Below, one piece after another: positions 33,568 to 44,318 of a DNA stretch of 64,000 nucleotides (its first letter is position 1; each line of letters opens with the position of its first letter). The notes beneath the pieces are model-generated. The model was not told the origin of the DNA, searched no databases, and saw only the letters and a list, made by a program, of their open reading frames with translations. Where the stretch lies: positions 15,762,001 to 15,826,000 of the forward strand of contig NC_088342.1 of assembly GCF_036884655.1 (NCBI RefSeq). The letters are read 5' to 3'. This stretch comes from Musa acuminata AAA Group. Taxonomy: Eukaryota; Streptophyta; Magnoliopsida; Zingiberales; Musaceae. Position numbers and translations under genes: made by a program.

Positions 33568-35838
33568 CTCTCCCCCCCTTAAAAGTAAATTTTAGTCCTT
33601 TTATATTTATCATACCTCTATCGATGAAAAGATGGGGATAAACCTTTTTCATTTCCTCCTCTAGCTTCCAGGTTGTTTCCTCTCCAGAATGATGTCTCCA
33701 AATTACTTGAACCAGAGGAATGACCCGATTCCTTAGGATCTTTTCCTTCTTATGAACAATCTGAGTGGGCTCTTCTACATAAGATAAATCTTTATCGATC
33801 TCCATCAGCTCATACTTAATGATATGAGAAGGATTAGGTATATACTTTCTAATCATCGAAACATGAAATATATTATGGATATGGCACAACGATGGTGGCA
33901 AGGCAAATCTTGTACGCGACAGAACTAACCCAATCTTGGGCTTAACTTTCCTTTAGGATTTGGTTCCTGATATCTTATTTATTAGGTATACATACTCTAT
34001 CCCCAAATCTCAATAGACCATCCTTTGAAACTTGAAATTTTGGCTTCAATTCCTTTTCTACTTCATTCCTCAAGTAGATTAAACGTGGATCTCGTAATTG
34101 TCCTTCTTTAATTTGTTGAATAAGATCATATTGCACCTGAATGGAGGCCATCAATATCATTGAGTCTTGCTCTTTCCTCATAGCATTCAAATCAAAATTT
34201 TCTTCTAATAACTTCCATTGCTTCACGACCAGACTAGCCATAAAACATGTATATTTTCTACTAAGAGCATCAACTACAACATTGGCTTTGCCCGAGTGAT
34301 AACGGATGACACAATCATAATCCTTTAGAAGTTCTATCAATCTTCGCTATCTCATGTTTAAGTCTTTCTGAGTGTAAATATATTTCAAACTCTTGTGATT
34401 AGTAAAAATTTCAAATTTCCGACCATACAAATAATGTCTCCAAATCTTTAGAGCAAAAACAATTGCTGTCAATTCCAAATCATGAGTTGGATAATTTAGT
34501 TCATAACCTTTTAGTTGTCTAGAAGCATAAGCAATCACTCTCCCTTCCTGCATTAAAACACATCCGAGGCCCTTTCTTGAGCATTAGTATATACTACAAA
34601 TCCCTCACTACCACTTGGAATAGTGAGAATAGGAGCACTAGTCAATCTTCTTTTTAACTCTTGAAAACTTTGCTCACAATCATCACCCCATACAAATTTC
34701 ACATTCTTTTTAGTGAGTTTGGTGAGAGGTTGAGCGATTCGAGAAAATCCCTCCACAAATCTCCTGTAATAACTTGCCATGCCCAAGAAGCTTCTAATTT
34801 CTGTTACATTTGTTGGTACTTCTCATTCAACTACAGCTTCTATTTTCTTTGGATCAACAGATATACCCTTCCCTGAAATCACATGGCCTAAGAAAGCAAC
34901 TTCATTCAACCAAAATTCACATTTACTGAACTTTGCATACTACTTCTTTTCTCTTAGTATGGACAATACATTTCTCAAGTGTTCCTTATGCTCCTGATTA
35001 CTCCTTAAATACACCAATATGTCATCAATAAATACAATTACATAGTCATTCAAGAGCGATTGAAATATCCTATTCATTAGTTCCATAAAAGCTACAGGGG
35101 CATTAGTCAAACCAAAAGGCATCACCAAGAATTCATAGTGACCATATCGAGTTTTGAAAGCTGTTTTTGGAATATCCTCCTCCTTGATCTTCAAATGATA
35201 GTAACCTGACCTCAGGTCAATCTTAGAGAATACTTGTGCACCCTGCAATTGATCAAACAAATCATCAATTCTGGGTATGGGATACTTGTTTTTGATGGTC
35301 ACCTGATTCAATTGTCTATAATCAATACAAAGCCTCAATGTTCCATCCTTCTTCTTCACTAATAGTACCAGAGCACCCCATGGAGATACGTTGGGTCGTA
35401 TGAAACCCTTATCTAATAATTCTTGTAGTTGCTTCTTTAATTCCTCTAGCTCGAGTGGTGTCATTCTGTAGGGAGGCTTAGATATTGGGGTTGTACTAGG
35501 GACCAGATCAATAGCAATTTCACCCTCTCTATCTAGAGGTAAACCAGGTAAGTCATCTGGGAATACATCAGGGAACTCTTTGACCACTGAAATTTCATTT
35601 AGGTGGGTTTCCTGATTTGAATGCTCCTTTACACCCACCTTATAACAAAAACAACCCTTCTGCATAAGACGATAAGCTTGAGTGCTGATATCAAGCAAGG
35701 AGGCAAATCATGCCTAATGCCCTCAAAGTAAAATATAGGCTGATCTGGTATGCAAAAAGTAATTATTTTTTTGTAATAATCAATACTAGCGTGATGAGAA
35801 GAAAACCAATCCATGCCAAATATAATATCAAACTCCAA
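33563..35838 (-). pseudogene. pol: Array B pol 1: protease end, RT, RNase H, chromodomain; integrase core deleted
   Basis: Reading from 35838 downward: the protease C-terminus (FDIIFGMDWFS), then RT with [51 protein letters not shown] and the active site FIDDILVY at about 35012-35035. The connection/RNase H part follows ([46 protein letters not shown]). RDPRLIYLRNEVEKELKPKF comes next. At about 33950 the frame jumps to the C-terminal LPPSLCHIHNIFHVSM...EDLSYVEEP...VIWRHHSGEETTWK chromodomain region. The zinc-binding and DDE parts, roughly 1 kb, are absent. Several stops separate the pieces. The motif set is that of Tekay (Del) chromoviruses, whose chromodomain directs insertion into heterochromatin. 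Confidence 0.9.
33568..33581 (-). other. Array B polypurine tract (first internal)
   Basis: AAGGGGGGGAGAG on the minus strand abuts LTR 1. It is part of the pol reading frame (Lys-Gly-Gly-Arg), and the stop codon TAA at 33563-33565 comes from the LTR terminus TGTAA. Confidence 0.8.
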
Positions 35839-36719
35839 ATCTTTAGGAGAACTAAATCAGCAAAAAGTTCAAGTTCTCCAATAAAATCAGACAAGAGAAC
35901 CAGATTCAAGTTCGTTATCAAAGAATCTCCAATGATTGTATTTTACATATAGCATATAATGCAGCGGTATAGGTTGAATACCCAAGTGATAAACAAAATA
36001 TTATGAATCAAATAATAGATGGGACCCATGGTCAAACAAATATTTGCATTCTTTCATAAACATGAATAATACATTCGATCACTAATTTAGAAGTTTTAGA
36101 ATCATATTCAATGATAGCATACACTCTGACATGGGCTGATGATTTAGGAGGTAGTGACTCTTTCTTCTTGTTCAAAGGGCAGTATTTTATTTTATGATCT
36201 AACTTTCCAAAAGCAAAATAGACTCTAGTCACCCACAAACACAAACTTGTTTCATAATTTAAACTTGCATCACACATGATTGAGTCTTTTGTGGTGACTT
36301 CCATTTTCAAATCCAAATGTCTTGACCCTCTTGTTATCACTTTCTAATTCATTTCCAATCATATTTTTATTGGTAAACTTGTCCTCGTCATTCTTACCAT
36401 TGATCTTCAAAAATTCTTTTCATTGTTCCCATTAATGATCAGCCTCTACTTCCAATATAAGGTGGCAAAAGAAATCTTTTGATCATTGAAGTAATTTCGT
36501 ACATCAAATATCTTTTCCATTCGCATCATCCATTTTTTATGCCACCAACAAAATTAGGTTCACCACGCTTTCGCTGTGCCACTCTAATTTGATATCCCCG
36601 ATCAACCCTTTCATCCAATTTAATTAATCAGAAACAATTGAAATAGGAGGACCAAATTGCCTCATCATCCTTGATTCCTAAAATGCATCAAAGAAAATTT
36701 CCACCAATCACTATAGTTT
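35839..36719 (-). pseudogene. gag: Array B gag/protease remnant 1
   Basis: A degenerate knuckle (YFAFGKLDHKIKYCPLNKK, about 36225-36170; first cysteines lost) is followed by the linker RVYAI..YDSKTS and, after a frameshift, the protease active-site region near 36030 with Phe-Asp-His-Gly instead of the usual Asp-Ser/Thr-Gly. The structural half of gag that should precede the knuckle is largely missing; 36345-36719 has only scattered similarity. The sequence breaks at 36719, where element C is inserted, and continues at 49039. Confidence 0.7.
36715..36719. repeat. Target-site duplication of element C (AGTTT)
   Basis: AGTTT at 36715-36719 and AGTTC at 49039-49043. The uninterrupted sibling at 55113-55125 reads CTATAGTTCACTAG, which shows the original site and that the left copy mutated by one base. 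Confidence 0.85.
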
Positions 36720-36867
36720 TGTTAGGACTCTAGCTAGGAGAATCCTAATAGAGAGGGACATTCATGTAAAACCTACCTAAGCTGACCCCTATTAAAGAGC
36801 TGAAGAGGCCGGCTAGGGTTAGGAGGTTGTTTCTTAGAGAAGAATAAGGAGTTGTAAAGGCATAGGA
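36720..36867 (+). repeat. Element C 5' LTR, first piece
   Basis: TGTTAGGACTCTAGCTAGGAG to ...GTAAAGGCATAGGA, matching 48645-48795. It is cut at 36868 by a Sirevirus LTR; TAGGA (36863-36867) would be the duplicated target, but the other side is lost. Confidence 0.85.
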
Positions 36868-37528
36868 TGTTGAATCTCGGATTTTGATGATGAAGTCAAT
36901 TGTCATTTGTTATCTAATCTATATGTTGAGATAAGTGTGCAAGATTAACTATGATGAAAGTAAGATATGCAGCAGGAGTTGCGCCGGAGTCAAGACAATA
37001 ATCACGTTAGGAGTTCGAGAGTTCGACGGAAGTTCGGATAGTCGTCGGAGGTTCTGCGGGAACAAATCCGAGAAGTCCATAAGCTTGCCAAAGAAGCTCG
37101 TTGGAACTTGCCAAGTGGATCGTCGCAAGTCCAGGAGTTTTCCGGAAGTCCGCAGGAGCATCACCGAGGGTTCATCGGATGATTGACGGAAGTTTGCCGG
37201 AAGCTCACCGGAAGAAGCGATTGATGCACCGGAGCAAGTTGTAGTAAATGTCTTAGGAAATATTGTAGTTAGCACAATAATTAAGTTGGAAATAGGAGGT
37301 GATCCCATTAATTTAATCTTGGGGCAATTGGGCCCCTGAAAAACCCAAATTGGGCCAAATGGATCAACCCATTCGGACCCTGATTTCTACCAGGCGGTTG
37401 AACCGCCCAAGCCAGGAGGTGGCACCGCCTGGGCTAAGTCTCCGAGCGAGACTGGGTGGTGTAACCACCCCAGCCAGGAGGTGGCACCGCCTGGGCTTAG
37501 TCTCCGAGCGAGACTGGGTGGTGCAACC
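36868..37528 (+). mobile_element. Sirevirus LTR fragment, inverted relative to H2
   Basis: It begins TGTTGAATCTCGGATTTTG and follows the reverse complement of 43640-44318 closely, through the CGGAAGTCCGCAGGAGCATC block to GGTGCAACC, where it stops at the start of another element-C LTR. It holds only the 5' part of the LTR: arrays but no TATA box or U5. Confidence 0.85.
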
Positions 37529-37529
37529 T

Positions 37530-37967
37530 TGTTAGGACTCTAGCTTGGAGAGTCCTAATTGAGAGGGATATTCATGTAAAACTGTTAGGACTCTAGCTAG
37601 GAGAGTCTTAATTGAGAGGGACATTCTATTAGGACTCTAGCTAGGAGAGTCCTAATTGAGAGGGGCATTCATGTAAGAGGTTTTTTCTTATAGAAGAATC
37701 AGGAGTTGTAATGGAATAGGAGTCTTGAGTAGGAGTCCTATTAGGAGTTGGTTAGAAGTAAGAGTCTTAAGTAGGAGTCCTATTAGGAGTTAGGGTTTAG
37801 AAGCCCTATAAATAGCCATGTATTCCTTCTCTTTTCTTAAGCAATAGATGAATCTTTTCTGCAGCCTTTGAGCAGCAACTTGGAGGGAGGAACCCCTATA
37901 GAGTTCCAAGGAGATCGATCCCCTAAAGAGATCAACCCCAAGTTTAGAATCTGCAAGGGTTCTATCA
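37530..37967 (+). repeat. Element C LTR with a triplicated start
   Basis: The LTR start TGTTAGGACTCTAG recurs at 37530, 37583 and 37627 (the last as TATTAGG), followed by the full remainder: GGAGTCCTATTAGGAGTT repeats, CCCTATAAATA near 37802-37812 as TATA box, and the terminus TTCTATCA (TTCTAACA in the sister LTR). Confidence 0.85.
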
Positions 37968-37969
37968 CC

Positions 37970-37981
37970 TGGTATCAGAGC
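37970..37981 (+). other. Element C primer binding site
   Basis: TGGTATCAGAGC two bases after the LTR end; initiator Met tRNA complement. Confidence 0.85.
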
Positions 37982-38683
37982 AGCGTTCTTGGCATCTTGC
38001 TGCCCTTTCACAGCCTTCCATCAACCCTCCACAACCACCCAAAGTAATTCCCACAATTGCTTAAGAGATTGTTGCCAAATTCCGTCGTCATCTCCACCAC
38101 CACGGATCATCCTTTGATCTCCCCGTGAATTGCAACAGGTTCTGGTTTTCTACCTTACTGCTGCTGCAATTTAGTTATCCTTATTTGAAAATCCCAAAAA
38201 AAAATTATTCCTATATTGTTGCATAAACTTTTCGTCATAAAGTTTTCATCTCTACGACGAAAGATACATTGTAGAATTCCAACCATATAGCACCGTCTGT
38301 TTGATCTTGCTACTGTGTTTTTTCTATCCAAATCTCTACGAAATTTTTATGACATCTTTGACATTTCCTAACAGCAGATTTCCTTTGGTTTTGTCAAAAA
38401 AATTTCAATATAAACCATTGATATTTTACGTCTAATATGTTATACTTGAAAATCTGCACAGTAAAATTTCAGCCGCATAGCACTGTTTGTTTGATCTTGA
38501 TACTACATTGTTTCTATCCAAATCTCTACGAAATTTTTATGATAGCTTTGACACTTCCTAACAGTAGATTTCCCTTTGGTTTCATCAAAAAATTCTCAAT
38601 ATAAACCACTGATTTTTTATGTCCAATCTACTATACCTAAAAATATGTGCTGCAGAAAATTTCAGCCGCATATTGTTTGACTA
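37982..38683 (+). other. Element C leader, left version
   Basis: Noncoding leader beginning GCAGCGTTCTTGGCATC. It contains an internal direct duplication of roughly 220 bp (the TTTCTATCCAAATCTCTACG block at about 38326 and 38512). It stops in CATATTGTTT at about 38683, where the truncated Sirevirus H2 begins. Confidence 0.75.
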
Positions 38684-40939
38684 ATAAAGATGTCATTGCT
38701 TAGTTGTTTAATTTGTAAGCCTAAGAAGAATGTTAATTCTCCCATTAAACTCATTTTGAATTCAAGACTCATAGTTTTAGCAAAAGATTCATAAAGAGAT
38801 TCATTCGTAGAACCAAAGATAATATCATCAACATAAATCTAAACAATGAGAAAATTATTTTCAAAATTCTTGATGAATAATGTAGTATCAACCTTGCCTT
38901 TTGTGAAATTATTTTCAATAAGAAAAAAACTAAGTCTCTCATACCAAGCCCTCGGAGCTTATTTTAAACCATAGAGAGCTTTAGTTAATCTAAACACATA
39001 ATTAGGGAGGCTATTATTTTCAAATCCAGGAGGTTGTTCAACATAGACTTTTTCGAAAATAAAGCCATTAAGAAAAGCGCTTTTAACATCTATTTGAAAC
39101 AACTTAAAATTATTGCTACTAGCGTAGGCAAGGAGCATCCTAATGGCTTCTAATCGAGCCACAGGAGCGAAGGTTTCTTCGTAATCGATACCTTCTTCTT
39201 GGTTGAAACCTTTGGCCACTAATCTAGCCTTGTTTCTAACCACGATACCATATTCATCTTGCTTGTTTCTAAAAACCCATTTAGTACCAATAACTAAATG
39301 GTCATTTCGCCTAGGAACAAGCTTCCACACCTCATTTCTCTCAAATTGATTTAATTCATCTTGCATTGCGATAATCCATGAATCATCTTTCTTGGCTTCG
39401 TCAACACATTTGGGTTCAATTTGAGAGAGAAAAGCGGCGTTGGCATAAAAATTTTTAAGGGAAGATCGTGTTTGAACCCCATTTGATGTGTCTCCTAAGA
39501 TTAGCTCCTTAGGATGAGCATCTACATACTTCCAATCCTTGGGTAAGGATGTTTCGGAAGTGGATGCATCCAAGTTGCTAATTGGAGACGGGGTTTCATT
39601 TAAATTCAAGGAATCAAAATTAACATCATCATCAAAATCGTTTTTCCTGATTTCGGAAATCTCATTAAAAATAACATGAATGGATTCTTCAATAATTAAA
39701 GTTCTTTTATTGAAGATACGAAAGGCTTTAGAAACCGAAGAATAACCAAGAAAGATTCCTTCATCGGATTTAGCATCAAATTTTCCTAAGTTATCATTTT
39801 CATTCAAGATAAAACACTTACACCCAAAGACTTTAAAATATGAAACATTGGGTTTTTTGTTGTTCCATAACTCATAGGGAGTTTTGGTGAGTAAGGGTCT
39901 TACTAGAACTCTATTCAAAATATAGCATACAGTGTTTACGGCTTCGGCCCAAAAATATTTGTGTAGGCTATGTTCATTCAACATGGTTCTTGCCATTTCT
40001 TTCTTGTAAATTTTGATTTTTTTTTTCTACTACTCCATTTTGTTGAGGATTTCTTGGAGTAGAGAAATTATGGTTATATCCATTGAGTTCACAAAATTCT
40101 TGGAAATCATGGTTTTGAAATTCACCACAGTGATCACTTCTAATTGACGAAATCATATAACCCTTTTCATTTTGAACAAGTTTACAAAACTTGGTAAAAT
40201 ATCTAAAGCATTCATTTTTCTGTTTTAAGAAGTAAGTCCATGTGTATCTGCTATAGTCATCCACAATGACGAAGGCGTATTTGCTACCTCCAAGGCTTGA
40301 TGTAGAGATTGGTCCGAACAAGTCCATATGGATCAATTGTAAGGGCCTAGAGGTGCTTATTTGATTCTTAGATTTGAAACTACCCTTAATTTGTTTACCT
40401 AATTGGCAAGCATCACATACATTATCTTTGATGAACTTGATATGAGGAATTCCTCTTACAAGTTCTTTAGATCATATTTGAGTGATTAGTTTCATGCTAA
40501 TATGACCTAATCTTCTATGCCATAGCCAAGCATCCTCATTCAAAATCGAAAAACACATTTCATTACACAAATCATTGATGTCAATAGTGTATACGTTATT
40601 TTATTTTAATGCAATCAAAGACGTGTTTTTGTGTGGTTTTTCAATGATGCAAGCATTAGATTCGAATCTGACAATATATCCTTTATCACATAATTGACTA
40701 ATGCTCAAGAGGTTATGTTTTAAACCATCAACTAACAAAACATCTTCAATAAAGAAGTTGGATTTGTTACCTATGGTTCCTTTGCCAATGATTTTACCCT
40801 TGTTGTTGTCTCCGAAGGTGACATAGCCTTCGTCTATGCTAGTGAGCTTAGAGAATTGAGATGGATCTCCGGTCATATGCCTTGAGCATCCACTATCAAG
40901 GTACCATCTCTTGCTCCTAGCTTGTGATGGTATAGGTTT
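38684..40939 (-). pseudogene. pol: H2 pol: protease to RT, truncated
   Basis: Reading downward from the TAG at 40940-40942: [18 protein letters not shown] (protease DSG near 40890), [19 protein letters not shown], then GAG-pre-integrase pieces with stops. The integrase core has [19 protein letters not shown] and SDHCGEF, with KKNQNLQ in place of RKNR after VVE. RT follows with FDDD...[63 protein letters not shown] and [10 protein letters not shown] stop near 38957 breaks ALYGLK-APR. A degenerate YVDD region (about 38826-38840) remains, and the frame ends near GLQIKQLSNDIF at 38684. Confidence 0.88.
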
Positions 40940-40942
40940 CTA
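40940..40942 (-). other. Shared in-frame TAG at the gag/protease boundary
   Basis: The codon after ...PFL is TAG, followed in the same frame by [19 protein letters not shown]1 (7435-7437) and A0 (1806-1808) have TAG at the same position. Details are under findings. Confidence 0.7.
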
Positions 40943-42523
40943 CAAGAAAGGATGATCTTTAGGTACCCATTTGCTTTTGGATGCCTCAAAAATAGATCTA
41001 CATTGTTTATCATGTTGCATAAAATTTATCATGGTTCCTTTAGGAACTCAAATTAATTTGTTCGGACTAATTTTCTTGAATGGACAATAATGCGTTTTGT
41101 GTCCAAGTTTGCAACAAAAGTTGCATTTGTCTTGGTGTCGAACATATAAGATGAGGCCTTTTATGAAGGTGGTTGGATTTTGGTGAGGACTTTTTACAAA
41201 TCTGATTCCACTTCTTTTGGGAACGTGACCCTTGTTTGCAAGGATCATGTTCAAGGACTTGCTACCAACCTCGAATTTCTTCAAGGTGTCCTTAAGTAGC
41301 AAGTTTTCCTTTTGGAGAGTTTCTAGATCATGGCATTTTATGCATGAACCTAAACTATCATGATATTCAGCTTTTAACTTATCGAAATTACAAGTAAGAC
41401 TATCATGCTCCTTTTTAAGCAATTTGTATTTTCTACTAATAATCTTACATTCATCAAATAAATCATGGAAGGCATTTAATAATTCATCAAATGATAAATC
41501 TACATCTATTAAATTCGTTACCTCCTCTCCGATGGCCATTAAGGCATAATGAGCAACTTGCTCGGTGTTGGACTCCTCTTCTTCGGACGCGCTCGAGTCA
41601 TCCCATGTTGCTTTGAGCGCCTTCTTCTTTGATGTTCTCTTTTTGACTTGGGGACAATCACTCTTGTAGTGTCCTAGCTTTTTGCACTCATAGCAAATAA
41701 CTTGGTCCCTCTTGGGTTCAAGTTTATTTTTTGTGTCATTCTTAAACTTGTTTCTTTTAATAAATTTTTTAAATTTTCTTGTTAGAAGTGCCAAGTCATT
41801 GTCACAATCCTCATCACTTGAGTTTTCTCTCAAGTGGTCTTCTGAAATTTTAAGTGTCATATCCTTCCTGTTCCTTGGAAGGATGTCTTCTTGCTCTTCA
41901 TGAGCTTTGCAAGTCATCTCGTAGGTCATTAATGACCCGATTAGTTCTTCAAGAGGGAAGTTGCTTAGATCTTTCGCCTCTTGAATAGCAGTGACTTTAG
42001 GATCCCAACTCTTAGGAAGGGATCTTAGAATCTTATTTATGAGCTCAAAATCTGAAAAACTTTTTCCGAGTCCTTTTAGACCATTGACGACATCCGTGAA
42101 ACGGGTAAACATGTCGCCAATGGTCTCACTCGGTTTCATTCGGAAAAGTTCGAAAGAATGTAACAGAAAATTGATTTTTGACTCTTTCACTCTACTTGTG
42201 CCTTCGTTAGTCACTTCGAGTGTGTGCCAAATATCAAATGCGGTTTCACAAGTCGAAACACGGTTAAACTCGTTTTTATCAAGTGCACAAAATAAGGCAT
42301 TCATAGCCTTTGCATTAAGAGCGAAAGCCTTCTTCTCCAATTCATTCCAATTGATCATTGGAAGAGAAGACTTCAAAAATCCGATTTCGACAAGATTCCA
42401 AAGTTCAAAATCCATAGAAATAAGAAAGATCCTCATTCGGGTCTTCCAATAGGTGTAGTTCGTCCCATTGAACATGGGTGGACGTGTAATAGAATGTCCC
42501 TCTTAGTTTCCGGTGTATGCCAT
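40943..42523 (-). pseudogene. gag: H2 gag, nearly intact
   Basis: The natural start at 42523 (MAYTGN) is followed by a stop at 42503-42505. From 42475 the frame is open for 475 codons. It includes YWKTRMRIFLISMDFELW, NAKAMNALFCALDKNEF, AFDIWHTLEVTNEG, FELFRMKPSETIGDMFTRF, LEELIGSLMTYEM, the knuckle CYECKKLGHYKSDC (about 41690-41650), a coiled coil (YKLLKKEHDSL...LLLKDTLKKFE) and a second cluster CNFCCKLGHKTHYC near 41125-41085. A Trp-to-TGA change at 41048-41050 ends that frame. The natural gag frame would run to the TAG at 40940-40942. It is the best-preserved gag in the window. Confidence 0.9.
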
Positions 42524-42559
42524 CTCTCTTGGGTTTTAATCCGTTAGAGAGTTAACCCT

Positions 42560-42571
42560 GCTCTGATACCA
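42560..42571 (-). other. H2 primer binding site
   Basis: TGGTATCAGAGC on the minus strand, two bases from the 5' LTR. Confidence 0.88.
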
Positions 42572-42573
42572 AT

Positions 42574-44318
42574 TGTTAGGATCAAGAGCACTAAAAGGGG
42601 GGGGTGAATTAGTGCAGCGGAAAACCTTCTGCGATTAAAATTGAAAACTGCTTTCGTTCGATAGAAGTGATTTTGGTAAGAAAGCCGATTCGTAAATCAC
42701 TTCAACTTTTGACTAGGAGAGATGCAGCAAAGATGTGAACGCAGTTTGTAGTTATGATGGAAATCAGAATATAAGCGCAAACTGAAATACAACGTTCGTA
42801 CGATAAAAGCGATTTCGGTATAAAAGTCGATTCGTAAACCACCTTAACTTGAGATAAGGCAAGATGCAGTTAAAGCAAAGATATAATGTCAGTTTGCAGT
42901 TATAATGGAAATCAGAACGTAAGCACAAATTGAAATACGACGTTCGTACGATAAAACTGATTTGCATCTTAAACCTCGATTCGGAAAGCACTGAACTTTG
43001 AAACACGTTCGTAAAAACACATAAGGCAGTAAGCTATTGAGGAGGTTTGCAGTAAAGATAAGATGCTCAAAGTAAATGCAAACCGAGATTTAGAGTAGTT
43101 CGGTCAATCTTGACCTACTCCACTTTTGGCTTCCTCCACCGACGAGGTCACCGACGTCAACTAGAGGCCTTCCTTCAATAGGCAAAGGCCAACCACCCTT
43201 TTACAGTTTCACTCCTTGTGACGGGCTTAGGAGACAACCCTTATAGAATTTTCTCTCCTCTCTTTACAACTCAGAACTTGGAAGAAAAGATGGAGAAGAA
43301 CTTTTGGCCTTTACAACAATTTTGAGCTCTAAGAATCACAGAAAAAGATCAAGATTTCGGTGTTAGTTCGTTGTCTTTCAGTGCTGAATGGGTGGGGTAT
43401 TTATAGGCCCCAACCCAGTTCAAATTTGGAGCTCAAAACTGTCAATTCCCGGAATTCCGGGATCAGGCGGTTGCACCGCCTGGCAGAGCTCGAAGACTGA
43501 GCCTCTGGGCGGTGCTACCTCCTGTCAGGGGCGGTTGCACCTCCTGCCAGAGCTCGAAGACCGAGCTCAGGCGGTTGCACCTCCTGACTGAGGCGGTTGC
43601 ACCGCCTGGCAGAGCTTGAAGACCGAGCTCAGGCGGTGCCACCTCTTGTCAAGGGAGGTTGCACCGCCCAGTCTCGCTCGGAGACTGAGCCCCAAGCAGT
43701 GCCATCGCCTAGCTGGAGCGGTTGCACCTCCCAGTCTCGCTCGGAGACTGAGCCCAGGCGGTGCAACTTCCTGCCCTGGGCGGTTCAACCGCCTGGCAGA
43801 AATCAGGGTCCGAATGGGTTGATCCATTCGGCCCAATTTGGGTTTTTCAGGGGCCCAATTGCCCCAAGATTAAGTTAATGGGATCACCTCCCATTTCCAA
43901 CTTAATCAATGTGCTAACTACGATTTTTCCTAAGACATTTACTGCAACTTGCTCTGGTGCGTCAATCGCTTCTTCCGGCGAGCTTCCGGCGAACTTCCGT
44001 CGATCATCCGATGAACCCTCGGTGATGCTCCTGCGAACTTCCGGCAAACTCCTGGACTTGCGACGATTCACTTGGCGAGTTCCGACGAGCTTCTTTGGCA
44101 AGCTTATGGACTTCTCGGATTTGTTCCCGCAGAACCTCCGACGACTGTCTGAACTTTCGTCGAACTCTCGAACTCCCAACGTGATCATTGTCTTGACTCC
44201 AGCGCAACTCCTGCTGCATGTCTCACTGTCATCGTAGTTAATCCTGCACACTTATCTCAACATATAGATTAGATAACAAATGACAATTGACTTCATCATC
44301 AAAATCCGAGATTCAACA
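42574..44318 (-). repeat. H2 5' LTR
   Basis: 1745 bp, TGTTAGGATCAAG to ...GATTCAACA, with the U5 hairpin at 42588-42615, a TATA box on the minus strand near 43396-43404 and a long GGCGGT array at 43463-43800. A degenerate internal duplication of about 125 bp around CGTTCGTACGATAAAA is seen at 42660-43010. Confidence 0.93.
43463..43800. repeat. GGCGGT array, H2 LTR
   Basis: Ten or so units based on GGCGGTTGCACC(G/T)CC, separated by AGAGCTCGAAGACCGAGC or CAGTCTCGCTCGGAGACTGAG. Open frames here on both strands are compositional. Confidence 0.75.

Larger units (their letters stand above)
38684..44318 (-). mobile_element. Truncated Sirevirus H2
   Basis: A minus-strand Sirevirus with a complete 5' LTR (42574-44318), primer site, near-intact gag, and pol up to the RT/RNase H boundary. 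RNase H, the 3' noncoding part and the 3' LTR are missing at 38684. It is closely related to H1 in protein but has a different LTR type, shared with 1-1151 and 62504-64000. The right flank CTTAG-CATCTCGCTGCCC is element C leader. Confidence 0.9.

Noticed and set aside
43463..43800. Regular palindromic units resembling a CRISPR array
   Set aside because: Units and spacers are both repetitive and degenerate, lie in an LTR promoter, and the context is a plant retrotransposon.
43388..43878. Open frames over the GGCGGT arrays, also at 56-340, 2780-3020, 9517-9700 and 63290-63595
   Set aside because: They are compositional frames within LTR promoter arrays, present on several frames and both strands, with no conserved protein.
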